Shown one piece after another: positions 1 through 7,918 of a stretch of 64,000 bases of DNA (position 1 is its first letter; each line of letters opens with the position of its first letter). The translations under genes were made by a program, and so were the position numbers. The stretch is from Lachnospiraceae bacterium JLR.KK002. GTDB lineage: Bacteria > Bacillota > Clostridia > Lachnospirales > Lachnospiraceae. The notes beneath the pieces are model-generated. The model did no database searches. It was given only the letters and a program-made list of their open reading frames with translations, and had not been told where the DNA came from. The DNA lies in contig JAYMNP010000001.1 in NCBI GenBank assembly GCA_036941025.1, positions 1,364,001 to 1,428,000 on the forward strand, given 5' to 3'.

Positions 1-15
1 TCTGATTTTCTTCAA
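1..15 (-). CDS. possible serine recombinase, first five codons only
   Basis: A TTG codon at 13-15 (minus strand) follows a GGAAAGGAG ribosome site and opens a frame reading M-K-K-I-R to the window edge. It lies just downstream of a SHOCT-like gene and a zinc-finger/HTH gene, a neighbourhood where clostridial mobile elements often carry a recombinase whose N-terminus is basic like this. Five codons cannot prove identity; the assignment rests on gene order. Confidence 0.3.
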
Positions 16-60
16 TAGAAACCACTCCTTTCCGCTACCATTCATCACTCCAGACCGCAC

Positions 61-237
61 TTATTGCAAGGTTTTTCCGGCTAATAATGTACCCAGAATT
101 GGCCGGTGTTTCTGCAAAAGTATTGTATCAATTTCCGAATATTCCTCTTTGGTGATGGCGCCTTCTTCGAGCATCGCCCGCGCCACGGCAAGCGACATCC
201 GGTAGCGCATCTCCGCGCGGAATTCCCCCTCACTCAT
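61..237 (-). CDS. small SHOCT-like protein (58 aa)
   Basis: A 58-residue frame with an EEGAITKEEYSEIDTIL segment near its middle. That segment matches the short C-terminal SHOCT motif, in which a LxxGxIT-type turn is followed by an acidic helix. The start ATG at 235-237 overlaps the stop of the upstream zinc-finger gene by eight bases, so the two are probably translationally coupled. Proteins of this kind accompany recombinase genes in Firmicutes mobile elements and may bind or oligomerise with them; the exact role is unknown. Confidence 0.7.
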   Translation of the reverse strand: MSEGEFRAEMRYRMSLAVARAMLEEGAITKEEYSEIDTILLQKHRPILGTLLAGKTLQ

Positions 238-655
238 CTGCGCCGCCTCCCCCGAACCTGGCTTTTATATAGCACCCGTGGGAGCAGTATTTCCTCCTGG
301 AATCCCCATAGACGTCAAACTGCTCCCCGCACCCGGCGCAGGTGAAGGAATACACCGCCCTCTGCCTTATCTGCTCCGGATGCCCGTGCCACCACTTCTC
401 CCGGCACTCCCTGGAGCAGAACGCCCGCCGCTTCACGCCCGCCGTCTGCTGCAGCGGCTTCCCGCATTCCCGGCAGATGCCTTCCTGCGCCTGGGCGTCC
501 TCCTGCCCGTCCTGCGCCGCCTGCCCCGCCAGGCCGTTCCTCCTGCAGAAGCTGCGCACCGCGTCCCTGGACACGCCCGCCAGCCTTGCCGTCTCCGTAT
601 ATCCCATGTCTGCCCGCCGCAGGTCTGAAACCTTCCTTTTCTGTTCCTCCGTCAT
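230..655 (-). CDS. helix-turn-helix plus zinc-finger regulator-like protein (141 aa)
   Basis: The start was set at the ATG at 653-655 because AGGAGGT lies nine bases upstream; an upstream ATG at 757 has no such site. Residues about 5-40 form a sigma-region-4-like helix-turn-helix (GYTETARLAGVSRDAVRSF). The C-terminal half has four cysteine pairs (CRECG, CSREC, CAGCG, CSHGC), which suggests two zinc ribbons. It overlaps the SHOCT-like gene by eight bases. Proteins with this layout are carried on clostridial transposons next to recombinases and probably bind DNA. No specific target can be read from the sequence. Confidence 0.75.
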   Translation of the reverse strand: MTEEQKRKVSDLRRADMGYTETARLAGVSRDAVRSFCRRNGLAGQAAQDGQEDAQAQEGICRECGKPLQQTAGVKRRAFCSRECREKWWHGHPEQIRQRAVYSFTCAGCGEQFDVYGDSRRKYCSHGCYIKARFGGGGADE

Positions 656-855
656 GAAAAACACACCTCCTGCCATATGCCACCGCAGGGACGGGAATCG
701 GACGGTTGCATCGGCATTTTTTCTGCGCCTCCCGCCGTGCGGAAAAATAGCTTTCACATATAGGCCACGGAAACGGGGGAACTGAACCCCCTGAAATCAA
801 AAAATGGCCCACGACATTTTATGTGCCGCGGGCTTGTCACTATTCGCGCCGGGCT

Positions 856-1134
856 TTACGCCATGGCGCGCCTCCCGTTTAGCTGCCACACATCGTGGCT
901 CTTGATCTGCCGGACGGCGGAGGATACCGTGCTGGCATGGCCGTGCCTATGGTAGTAGGCCGTCCCCTTCGTGTGCTTGTGGTAGATGCGGACCGGATAC
1001 CGGTCATAGGAAAGTTTCTGGACGATCCAGCAGTGTTTGGTGCATCTGGACTGGACCTCAAAGAAGTCATCCGTCTGGCGGATGAGCCGGAAGTAAGGGG
1101 AAGTGAGAAGTGTGCGTTCTTTCGCAGTGAACAT
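856..1134 (-). CDS. hypothetical mobile-element protein (92 aa)
   Basis: The start ATG at 1132-1134 is preceded by GGAGG seven bases upstream; the ATG six bases further up sits on top of that site and is unlikely to be used. The protein is basic and rich in Tyr and His (KHTKGTAYYHRHGHAS), with no signal peptide or membrane segment. I do not recognise a family. It lies between a zinc-finger/HTH gene and a truncated amidase, so it is probably part of the same small mobile or prophage segment. Confidence 0.6.
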   Translation of the reverse strand: MFTAKERTLLTSPYFRLIRQTDDFFEVQSRCTKHCWIVQKLSYDRYPVRIYHKHTKGTAYYHRHGHASTVSSAVRQIKSHDVWQLNGRRAMA

Positions 1135-1351
1135 CAGCATCCCTCCTTCCGCCGCCCCCTGCGTGGCAGGCGGGCTGTTTCCATAAACTGTTTTTTCATA
1201 GGCGTGTGCCTCCTTTATTTTTCTGCCGCCGTTCCCGGCAGCGCCCTTTGGGGTAGTGCCATGTTAAATCAGATTCCGCAGATTATCCACTCATATCTGC
1301 GCCATAAGATGCACAAACTTTCCATCCGTTTCCTGTGTAGTTTACACCCAC

Positions 1352-1393
1352 TAAAAAACGGGCCCGCGGCACATGGGAAAATGCCGCGGGCCC
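1352..1393 (-). terminator. strong rho-independent terminator after the amidase fragment
   Basis: Perfect 12-bp stem GGGCCCGCGGCA / TGCCGCGGGCCC with a 10-base loop, followed on the minus strand by GTTTTTTAG. It lies 13 bases past the amidase stop codon. Confidence 0.9.
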
Positions 1394-1405
1394 TGCTGTC
1401 TGTAT

Positions 1406-1919
1406 TTATATCCGGCTGGCGTGATCGAGCGAAATCCATCCGTTTCTCTTTTCCCGGTAGGATTTCAGCAGCCCCCACCGGGATGCGCCTTTCCCGTCCG
1501 CTTCCTCAACAATGGTAAATACACCCATACCAGTCACCTTCCCGGTCTTGGGCTTATCCGTCCCAGGCGCTTCCCGGATGTTCAGGTCGGGGATGGACAC
1601 CCGCACAAGGTACGGCTGGAATGCCGCCGCCCTGGTATACACCGCCTTCCCCGATTCATCAAACACGGAATGCCCCGGATTTTCGTCCGCACACTTCTTG
1701 GCGTTCCCCAGCGACTTGAACGCCCCTTTCTGCGAGGATGCGTCCGCCCACGACTTCCGGACGCGGTACCAGGCTTCGGTCTCTGCGGGAGCAGGCTTTG
1801 GTGAGCCTCCCGCCGTGCCAAGGATGCCTTTCAGGATGGAGAGGATTTTCTCCCCATAGCCAGCTCCCGCCGCCCATCCTTTCCCGGCCGGATTTTCTTT
1901 CTGCCCAAGCCACTCCACA
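1406..1919 (-). pseudogene. phage-type N-acetylmuramoyl-L-alanine amidase, C-terminal fragment
   Basis: An open frame of about 170 residues begins with YHVEWLGQKENPAGKGW, the usual end of a phage-type amidase catalytic domain. It continues through a linker into a SPOR-like segment (WYRVRKSWADASSQKG) and a C-terminal SH3-like segment (IPDLNIREAPGTDK ... GVFTIVEE). The catalytic N-terminus is missing because the IS3 element begins at 1920, and it is not found on the far side of the IS pile. It would have cleaved the amide bond between muramic acid and the peptide stem. The frame appears to read on into the IS, but those codons are IS sequence. Confidence 0.8.
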
Positions 1920-1996
1920 TGATATGGTATAAAAAAAGTTGACAGCCCATTCTCAAGGATTTGAGATATAATCAAGAGAATAAGGAGTGAACAAAA

Positions 1997-2335
1997 ATGG
2001 CAGAAAACAGGCAATACGACCATGAATACAAAGTACAGGCAGTGAAACTCGCAAAGGAAATCGGACAAGCAAAAGCCGCCAAAGAACTGGGGGTACCAAA
2101 GAATACTATGTATGGCTGGGTACGGGCCAACCGCCCTGGCAGCCTCGACCTTGGGGCAGGTTCACAGACCCCGCAAAGCGCCATGACGCTTAATGAGGAA
2201 CTCTTAAAGCTCCGACAGCAGGTTAAGGAACAGGAAAAAGAAATCCGCCGTTTGAAAAAGGAAAATGACTTTCTTGAGGAAGCCAGCGCTTTTTTCGCCG
2301 CGAGCCGTCTGAGGTCAGCAAAAACGAAAGAATGA
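1997..2335 (+). CDS. IS3-family transposase OrfA (112 aa)
   Basis: The N-terminal helix-turn-helix (YDHEYKVQAVKLAKEIG ... KAAKELGVPKNTMYGWV) recognises the IS ends. A leucine-zipper coiled coil (LLKLRQQVKEQEKEIRRLKK) follows at residues about 70-95. The stop overlaps the orfB start in an ATGA arrangement, so OrfAB could arise by frameshifting or OrfB by re-initiation. AAGGAG lies upstream of the ATG. Confidence 0.95.
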   Translation: MAENRQYDHEYKVQAVKLAKEIGQAKAAKELGVPKNTMYGWVRANRPGSLDLGAGSQTPQSAMTLNEELLKLRQQVKEQEKEIRRLKKENDFLEEASAFFAASRLRSAKTKE

Positions 2336-3240
2336 AGTTTATTGCGTTTAAAACCAAAGACGGCGAATTAAAAGGAAATCTTTCTTTTTACTGCAGAGCC
2401 CTTCGTGTCAGCAGGCAGGGATTTTACCGGTACCTTGCAAATAAAGACCGCCCATGGAAGTACCAGGCTCTGGCAGATGCCATGATGGAGATCCTTGAGG
2501 AAGACGATTGTAATGACACCTACGGCCGGATCCGCATGTATCAGGCATTAATGTTAAAACAGCCTGAAAATGTGGATATTCCCAGCGAACGTACTGTTTA
2601 CCGTGTCATGGAGGATATTGGAATCAGCCATCATCCCAGGCGTAAACCAAACGGAATCACGAAAGCAGACCGGGAAGCCCGGAAATCAGAAGATCTGTTA
2701 AAACGTGATTTCAAGTCAGAGGAACCGCTGTCCAAGTGCGTAACAGACATAACAGAGATCAAAGCCAGCGATGGAAAGCTGTATGTTTCCGCTGTTTTCG
2801 ACTGCTTCGATTCCAGCGTGGTTGGCCTGGCAATGGATACAAACATGAAAGCTCCGTTATGTGTGCGGACATTGAAAAACGCGGCGGAAGCGTATCCAGG
2901 CATCCGCGGAGCAATTATCCACAGTGACAGGGGAAGCCAGTACACCAGCCGGCTTTATCGGGACGCAATCAATCAATATGGCATCCGACAAAGCATGAAC
3001 AGCGCGGGTGGAAGATGCCATGATAATGCCCGCTGTGAAAGCATGTGGGCCAGAATGAAATCAGAACTGTTATATGACCGCTATGATACTGAGAAGATGA
3101 GCACAGATGAACTGAAAACCCTGATCTGGAGATATTTCATCAGCTATTGGAATAACCGGAGGATCTGTTCTGCTAATGGAGGGCTTCCTCCCATCATCAA
3201 ACGACAGCGATACTATGATTCTCTGGAAGAAGCAGCATAG
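2332..3240 (+). CDS. IS3-family transposase OrfB (302 aa)
   Basis: This is the catalytic subunit, with an HTH_21-like N-terminus and an rve integrase core. The DDE residues are visible: Asp in CVTDITEI, Asp in IHSDRGSQYTS, and Glu in NARCESMWARMKSELLY. The length is normal for IS3 OrfB. It is nearly identical to the second copy at 3523-4431 and seems intact. Confidence 0.95.
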   Translation: MKFIAFKTKDGELKGNLSFYCRALRVSRQGFYRYLANKDRPWKYQALADAMMEILEEDDCNDTYGRIRMYQALMLKQPENVDIPSERTVYRVMEDIGISHHPRRKPNGITKADREARKSEDLLKRDFKSEEPLSKCVTDITEIKASDGKLYVSAVFDCFDSSVVGLAMDTNMKAPLCVRTLKNAAEAYPGIRGAIIHSDRGSQYTSRLYRDAINQYGIRQSMNSAGGRCHDNARCESMWARMKSELLYDRYDTEKMSTDELKTLIWRYFISYWNNRRICSANGGLPPIIKRQRYYDSLEEAA

Positions 3241-3298
3241 AATACAAAACCCTTGAGAAAAATGTGTCAACTAATCTTGACAAAATCAAAAGAATACC

Positions 3299-3526
3299 AT
3301 GTATGGCTGGGTACGGGCCAACCGCCCTGGCAGCCTCGACCTTGGGGCAGGTTCACAAACTCCGCAAAGCGCCATGACCCTTAACCAGGAACTTCTTCAG
3401 CTCCGCCAGCTGGTTAAGGAACAGGAAAAAGAAATCCGCCGTTTGAAGAAGGAAAATGACTTTCTGGAGGAAGCCAGCGCTTTTTTCGCCGCGAGCCGTC
3501 TGAGGTCAGCAAAAACGAAAGAATGA
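3299..3526 (+). pseudogene. IS3 OrfA fragment lacking the helix-turn-helix
   Basis: An open frame of 75 residues starts at MYGWVRANRPG, equal to the middle of OrfA copy 1. It retains the coiled coil and the overlap into orfB. The DNA-recognition N-terminus is lost at the junction with copy 1, and there is no ribosome site at this ATG. Confidence 0.85.
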
Positions 3527-4431
3527 AGTTCATTGCTCTTAAAACCAAAGACGGCAAATTAAAAGGGGATATCTTCTTTTACTGTAGAACCCTTCATGTC
3601 AGCAGGCAGGGATTCTACCAGTACCTTGCAAATAAAGACCGCCCATGGAAGTATCAGCCCCTGGCAGACGCCATGATGGAAATCCTTGAGGAAGATGATT
3701 GTAATGACACCTACGGCCGGATCCGTATGTATCAGGCATTAATGTTAAAACAGCCTGAAAATGTGGATATTCCCAGCGAACGTACTGTTTACCGTGTCAT
3801 GGAGGATATCGGCATCAGCCACCATCCCAGGCGCAAACCAAACGGAATCACGAAAGCGGATCGGCAAGCCCGGAAATCAGAAGATCTGTTAAAACGTGAT
3901 TTTAAGTCAGAGAAGCCGCTGGTCAAGTGTGTAACAGACATAACAGAGATCAAAGCCAGCGATGGAAAGCTGTATGTTTCGGCTGTTTTTGACTGCTTCG
4001 ATTCCAGCGTGGTTGGACTGGCGATGGATACTAATATGAAAGCTCCATTATGTGCGCGGACACTGGAAAACGCGGCGAAGACATATCCGGACATCCATGG
4101 GGCAATTATCCACAGTGACAGGGGAAGCCAGTACACGAGCCAGCTTTACCGGGATGTAATCCGGAAGTATGGCATACGGCAGAGCATGAACAGTGCAGGC
4201 GGCAGATGCCATGATAACGCCCGCTGCGAGAGCATGTGGGCCAGAATGAAATCTGAACTACTCTATGACCGTTACGATACAGAGAAGATGAGCACGGATG
4301 AACTGAAAACCCTGATCTGGAGATATTTCATCAGCTATTGGAATAACCGGAGGATCTGTTCCTCTAATGGAGGCCTTCCTCCCATGATAAAACGGCAGCG
4401 ATACTATGATTCCCTGAAAGAAGCAGCATAG
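3523..4431 (+). CDS. IS3-family transposase OrfB, copy 2 (302 aa)
   Basis: Same length as copy 1 with scattered substitutions, and the DDE residues are kept (CVTDITEI, IHSDRGSQ, NARCESMW). The divergence shows the two copies are not a fresh duplication. Without a complete OrfA its transposition activity in cis is doubtful, though copy 1 could supply OrfA. Confidence 0.9.
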   Translation: MKFIALKTKDGKLKGDIFFYCRTLHVSRQGFYQYLANKDRPWKYQPLADAMMEILEEDDCNDTYGRIRMYQALMLKQPENVDIPSERTVYRVMEDIGISHHPRRKPNGITKADRQARKSEDLLKRDFKSEKPLVKCVTDITEIKASDGKLYVSAVFDCFDSSVVGLAMDTNMKAPLCARTLENAAKTYPDIHGAIIHSDRGSQYTSQLYRDVIRKYGIRQSMNSAGGRCHDNARCESMWARMKSELLYDRYDTEKMSTDELKTLIWRYFISYWNNRRICSSNGGLPPMIKRQRYYDSLKEAA

Positions 4432-4515
4432 GATACAAAATCCTTGAGGAAAATGTGTCAACTAATCTTGACAAAATCAATATTCTGTTCATTCCCTTTG
4501 TATCAAATAAGCGGT

Positions 4516-4689
4516 CTACATTTCCACATACGTTTTTGCTAAGTGCCAGCCCTGCTTTTTCACATAATCCGTGAGGATGGATTTCTGTGTGGCAATGCTC
4601 GCACTCTCATTTTCCGTGCCATCGTCTTTAGACAAGCGGCAGTAAATGCCGACATTATAAATCATATTTCCCGTTCTTATCCCTGCCAT
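4516..4689 (-). pseudogene. Tn4451-type large serine recombinase, N-terminal fragment
   Basis: From the ATG at 4687-4689 the frame reads the N-terminus of a large serine recombinase, including the catalytic-serine region GIYCRLSKDDG and SIATQKSIL. It is nearly identical to the intact gene at 46481-48367. The match stops after KTYV, where the sequence changes and a stop follows two codons later. About 570 residues are missing. The fragment heads a decayed copy of the same three-gene cassette seen at 48.2-48.9 kb. Confidence 0.9.
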
Positions 4690-4743
4690 ACTGTGAAACC
4701 TCCTTCTTTGCTCTACTAAATTTCATGTTCCATTGCGTACATT

Positions 4744-4935
4744 CTAAGCGTATAACCCGTCATTGTCGAAGGTGTCATTTCCCGTAATGCTCTTTCGGAT
4801 GTCCTCGGAGATAATCGGGATAAATGCTTCGGCAACGGTCTGTGTGCCGACATATTCACGGCTGACAATCATCTGCACTGGCTGTCTTGCCACAATGCGC
4901 TTTCTCTTTTTGTTTGCTTTCTTATCCTCGCCCAT
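4744..4935 (-). CDS. conserved transposon protein (63 aa), decayed-cassette copy
   Basis: The start was chosen at the ATG at 4933-4935, which has GGAAAGGAAG upstream. The protein has a basic N-terminus (KANKKRKRIVARQ) and a core SREYVGTQTVAEAFIPIIS shared with the gene at 48422-48613. It sits between a tnpX fragment and ydbC, as in the intact transposon. The size and position recall TnpW of Tn4451, but I cannot establish that match by eye. No enzymatic motif is visible. Confidence 0.7.
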   Translation of the reverse strand: MGEDKKANKKRKRIVARQPVQMIVSREYVGTQTVAEAFIPIISEDIRKSITGNDTFDNDGLYA

Positions 4936-5006
4936 ACTCAAATCTTCCTTTCCAGACAGGGCAGGGGAGTATATAAAAATACTCCCGCCCTGCCTATCAG
5001 ATACAA

Positions 5007-5264
5007 TCAATCCCCGCTGTTCAATTCTTCCTGCAATGCTTTAAGGAGCGTAACCGCTTCATCAGCAGTCAAGGTAATTCCCTTTCCGCACTTCTCACGA
5101 TTGGGGGAAAAGCTGCGGATGTCATACTTCGGCTCTTTCCCATTCCATGAGATTAAATTGATTTCCTTTGTGTAGCCGCTGTCGCTTGCCGACAACACGG
5201 CGATTTCCTTTACCATCTTGTACTGGATTTCTTGTAAGCGCTCAATAATCCTACGAATGGACAA
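5007..5264 (-). pseudogene. YdbC/PC4-family ssDNA-binding protein with replaced 5' end
   Basis: From residue about 12 on (EIQYKMVKEIAVLS ... NLISWNGKEPKYDIRSF) it matches the intact YdbC protein at 48685-48915. YdbC is a bacterial relative of the PC4 transcription coactivator and binds single-stranded DNA. The normal ATG is gone: sequence before about 5237 differs from the intact copy and gives only a TTG start with no ribosome site. Translation from the internal ATG at 5214-5216 is possible but would lose the first strand. Probably a remnant. Confidence 0.75.
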
Positions 5265-5314
5265 AATAAAACAGCCCCTACATAATGGACTGTAGGAACT
5301 GCAAGCATTTTACT

Positions 5315-6931
5315 CTACATTGTACCAGAACATCTGCCAATAACCTCCGGATTCCATGGGGCCAGCCTGGATAGTTCGCTGTCCGCCATCCTGGTCTCCG
5401 GCAGATGCTCAGGCAGATATTTCAGATATTTATAAATATTCAGGTTATGGGCTTTGGCCATCTCAACCATGGTATAAACCATGGCACTGGCATCCGCACC
5501 TTTGGGGGTATCGCTGAACAGCCAGTTGCGGCGGCCTGCCGTGAACGGACGGATTGAATTCTCACTCAGATTGTTAGAAAAGCTGCACCTGCCGTCCTCA
5601 AGGTATGTCATGAACTGCTCTCTGTGATTTTGGGCATAGTTCACCGCTTTCTCAAAGCGCGTCCCTTTTTTCGGGGACTGCTGTGAGACCCATTCCCAGA
5701 AAGCGTCCGGCACTGGCATCTCTTTCTGGATCCGGTATTCTTTCCGCTGCTCGTGGCTGTGTCCTTTCTCATGGGACTGACGTTCATACTCGAACAGCTT
5801 GTTGCAGTACTGCACCCCCTGGGCGGCAGGATTGCCGTAATCCAGCTCCTTCCCTTTCGGAACTGCCTCCACAAAGTACCTGCGCAGGTGCGCCCAGCAG
5901 CAGCACCGCTTCACATCCGGCAGGCCATTGTAGCCCTGGTAGCAGTCCGTCTCCAGATAGCCCTTGAAACCTTTTAAGAAGTCTGCCGCATTCAACCCTG
6001 CCCTGGTCTGCGTATACCGGTAGAGGATGATGGGCGGCAGGCCGTCCTCCCCGGTCCGGAACAGCCACATGAACGAGTCTGTCTCCGCATTCCGCTCCGG
6101 TTCCTTCAGCACCTGGACTCTTGTCTCATCTGCCATCAGGAACTGCCTCTTTATAAGTTCCCGGCGGAAATAGCCATACAGCAGAGAAAAATAATTCCCG
6201 GCGCAGTACAGGATCCAGTTTGCAAGCGTCGCCCTGCTCAGGATGACGCCCATCTGTTTCCAGTCCTGCTCCTGGCGGTACAGGGGCATGGAATTGGCAT
6301 ATTTCTGGTACATCGTCCATGCAACGACGGATGCGGACGCATAGCTGTGGGGGATCAGCGCCTCCGGCACATGAGCCCTGGCGAACCTTACGGCTTCCGC
6401 CATTGCCGGGGCCGTGGAACATACCGGACACTTTGCCGTCTCCCGGTAGATATTGACTACTTCGCCCCTGGCAGGGGTGAAACGGAATTCCCGACGGACA
6501 AACTCCTTCCCGATGGCTTCCATTTCCGCTCCGCATTCCGCACAGTATCTCTGTTTTTCGGAAAGGGGGATGACCTCATCCCTCGCAGGCACACCCTTAA
6601 AGATATCCGCATGGGTGCTCTTTGCCCTGCGGGCATGTTCTCTGACAATGCCTTCTTCCGCCTGTTCCCCTGCGGGGGATGCCTCCTGTTCAGCCTCATT
6701 GAAAAGGCTGAGCTGTCCTTCCACATTTTCAGACTTTTCACTGGATGTGCCGAAGAGTTTTTTCGTAAGATAATCGACCTTTTCATTCAGGACCGCCATT
6801 GCTTCATTATCAGAAGCAATGGTCTGGCGCAGGGAATCGATAAGCTCATTCTGGCTTCTGATTGTCATATTCAGTTGGCTGATCGTGTCCTTATACTCCA
6901 TGATTCTGGAGTCCTTCGGGTCTTTTGCCAT
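5315..6931 (-). CDS. tnpC: IS66-family transposase TnpC (538 aa)
   Basis: The catalytic IS66 transposase. The N-terminus is a coiled coil (MTIRSQNELIDSLRQTIA) typical of the family. A zinc-binding segment follows (YCAECGAEME, AKCPVCST). The DDE domain has Asp in FLMADETRVQVL, Asp in YLETDCYQGY and Glu in SNNLSENSIRPF. The length is the family norm and no disruption is seen. The IS66 C-terminal segment (LPEHLPETRMADSELSRLAP) is intact. Confidence 0.95.
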   Translation of the reverse strand: MAKDPKDSRIMEYKDTISQLNMTIRSQNELIDSLRQTIASDNEAMAVLNEKVDYLTKKLFGTSSEKSENVEGQLSLFNEAEQEASPAGEQAEEGIVREHARRAKSTHADIFKGVPARDEVIPLSEKQRYCAECGAEMEAIGKEFVRREFRFTPARGEVVNIYRETAKCPVCSTAPAMAEAVRFARAHVPEALIPHSYASASVVAWTMYQKYANSMPLYRQEQDWKQMGVILSRATLANWILYCAGNYFSLLYGYFRRELIKRQFLMADETRVQVLKEPERNAETDSFMWLFRTGEDGLPPIILYRYTQTRAGLNAADFLKGFKGYLETDCYQGYNGLPDVKRCCCWAHLRRYFVEAVPKGKELDYGNPAAQGVQYCNKLFEYERQSHEKGHSHEQRKEYRIQKEMPVPDAFWEWVSQQSPKKGTRFEKAVNYAQNHREQFMTYLEDGRCSFSNNLSENSIRPFTAGRRNWLFSDTPKGADASAMVYTMVEMAKAHNLNIYKYLKYLPEHLPETRMADSELSRLAPWNPEVIGRCSGTM

Positions 6932-7048
6932 CTATCCCTGCCTCCTCTTCTGATGCTTTTATTGTACCATGGAAAGCATCTGGAGTGAAGCCTGGCAGAC
7001 CTTGTTTTTCGGGATATTCAGCTTTTTTTGAGAAACCCGCCGGTGCTG

Positions 7049-7426
7049 TCAGGAGGCTTTGGGCGGAGGGATATCCCGCTCATTTTCAGGCGGCCTGAAC
7101 GCTTTGGGCTGTTCTATCTCCAGTCCTGACATGAGCCAGTCGAACTGCTTCCAGGAAATGCCCCTTGCCTCCTGGGAGTCCCTGGGCCACCGGAAGCGCC
7201 CCTGCGCCTCCATCCTCTTATAAAGGAGCAGGAACCCGTCACCTTCCCATAAAAGGGCCTTGATCCTGTCACAGCGTTTCCCGCAGAAAAGGTACAGGGC
7301 GCTGCGGCGGGGATCCATGTGGAGCTTTTCCTGCACGATCCCGCAGAGGCCGTCGATGGAACGCCTCATATCCGTGTAGCCGCAGACGATATAGATTTCG
7401 TCCGCAGCTGAAATGTCTCCTGACAT
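7049..7426 (-). CDS. tnpB: IS66-family accessory protein TnpB (125 aa)
   Basis: An Orf2-like protein with the hallmark GYTDMRRSIDGLCGIVQ, LYLFCGKRCDRIKALLWEGDG and LLYKRMEAQGRFRWP segments. It is needed together with TnpA and TnpC for IS66 transposition; its biochemical role is unknown. The frame overlaps the end of tnpA by about 60 bases, suggesting coupled translation. The start is a GTG or later codon inside tnpA. Confidence 0.93.
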   Translation of the reverse strand: MSGDISAADEIYIVCGYTDMRRSIDGLCGIVQEKLHMDPRRSALYLFCGKRCDRIKALLWEGDGFLLLYKRMEAQGRFRWPRDSQEARGISWKQFDWLMSGLEIEQPKAFRPPENERDIPPPKAS

Positions 7427-7815
7427 GATCCGCCTCCGATCAGGCGGACGGTTTCTCTCAGCAGCGCCGGATCTGTCCCGTTGGGGATGCGCAGTACCAT
7501 ACCGGCTACGGATAGTTCCATGGCCGGAACCGGGAATGCCGGATACGCAGTCTCCAAAAGGGGCGGGGAGACATCCCGGCCCTGCCGGATGTCAGGCTCT
7601 ATCCTGACGATTTCCTGTTTTGTGCTTACACGCTGGCTGTGAACTGGCTCCGGTATGTCCTGATATCCTTTCTGGCGGAGCCTGCGCACCCAGCCGTAGA
7701 ATGTGCCTGGGCAGATGCCTTTCTCCCTGCACCACTGGTGGTCCGTCAGGCCGCTGGAGCGGCATTCCATGACCAGACGGTACTGCTCTTTCGCTTTGAC
7801 TGGCTTTGCTGGCAT
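7366..7815 (-). CDS. tnpA: IS66-family accessory protein TnpA (149 aa)
   Basis: The start was set at the ATG at 7813-7815, where GGAGGT lies seven bases upstream; longer frames up to 7869 lack such a site. The N-terminal helix-turn-helix (YRLVMECRSSGLTDHQWCRE ... GTFYGWVRRL) presumably binds the IS ends. First gene of the tnpABC operon. Confidence 0.9.
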   Translation of the reverse strand: MPAKPVKAKEQYRLVMECRSSGLTDHQWCREKGICPGTFYGWVRRLRQKGYQDIPEPVHSQRVSTKQEIVRIEPDIRQGRDVSPPLLETAYPAFPVPAMELSVAGMVLRIPNGTDPALLRETVRLIGGGSCQETFQLRTKSISSAATRI

Positions 7816-7918
7816 ATATTGAACCTCCATAGGTATAGTGAAATGCTTGCGTTTGCAGAACTCTGGCACAATGCATAGGGTAAGATGCCTGCATTTCCAC
7901 TATCCATTATGAAGCCGA

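Larger units (their letters stand above)
1920..3288 (+). mobile_element. IS3-family insertion sequence, copy 1 (complete)
   Basis: The element holds orfA and orfB in the overlapping arrangement typical of IS3. Its ends are imperfect inverted repeats: the left end has AGTTGACAG...TCTCAAGG at 1938-1961 and the right end carries the complement near 3253-3276. It interrupts the amidase gene. The boundary of 1369 bp is inferred from comparing the two ends and the second copy's right end. Confidence 0.85.
3289..4479 (+). mobile_element. IS3-family insertion sequence, copy 2 (5'-truncated)
   Basis: Directly after the right end of copy 1, sequence restarts inside orfA at the AAAGAATAC position and then follows copy 1 closely to the same right end (TTGACAAAATCA). 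About 180 bp, including the left inverted repeat and the OrfA helix-turn-helix, are missing, so this copy cannot transpose on its own ends. Confidence 0.85.
5281..7911 (-). mobile_element. IS66-family insertion sequence
   Basis: Contains tnpA, tnpB and tnpC in IS66 order, read on the minus strand. The ends are inverted repeats: CATAATGGACTGTAGGAACT at 5281-5300 on one side and, on the complement from 7911, CATAATGGATAGTGGAAATG, both running on into GCATnTTAC. The element lies beside the decayed tnpX/ydbC cassette. Confidence 0.9.

Noticed and set aside
1..1919. Region 1 as a full prophage lysis module
   Set aside because: Only an amidase fragment is phage-like; no holin or structural gene is present.
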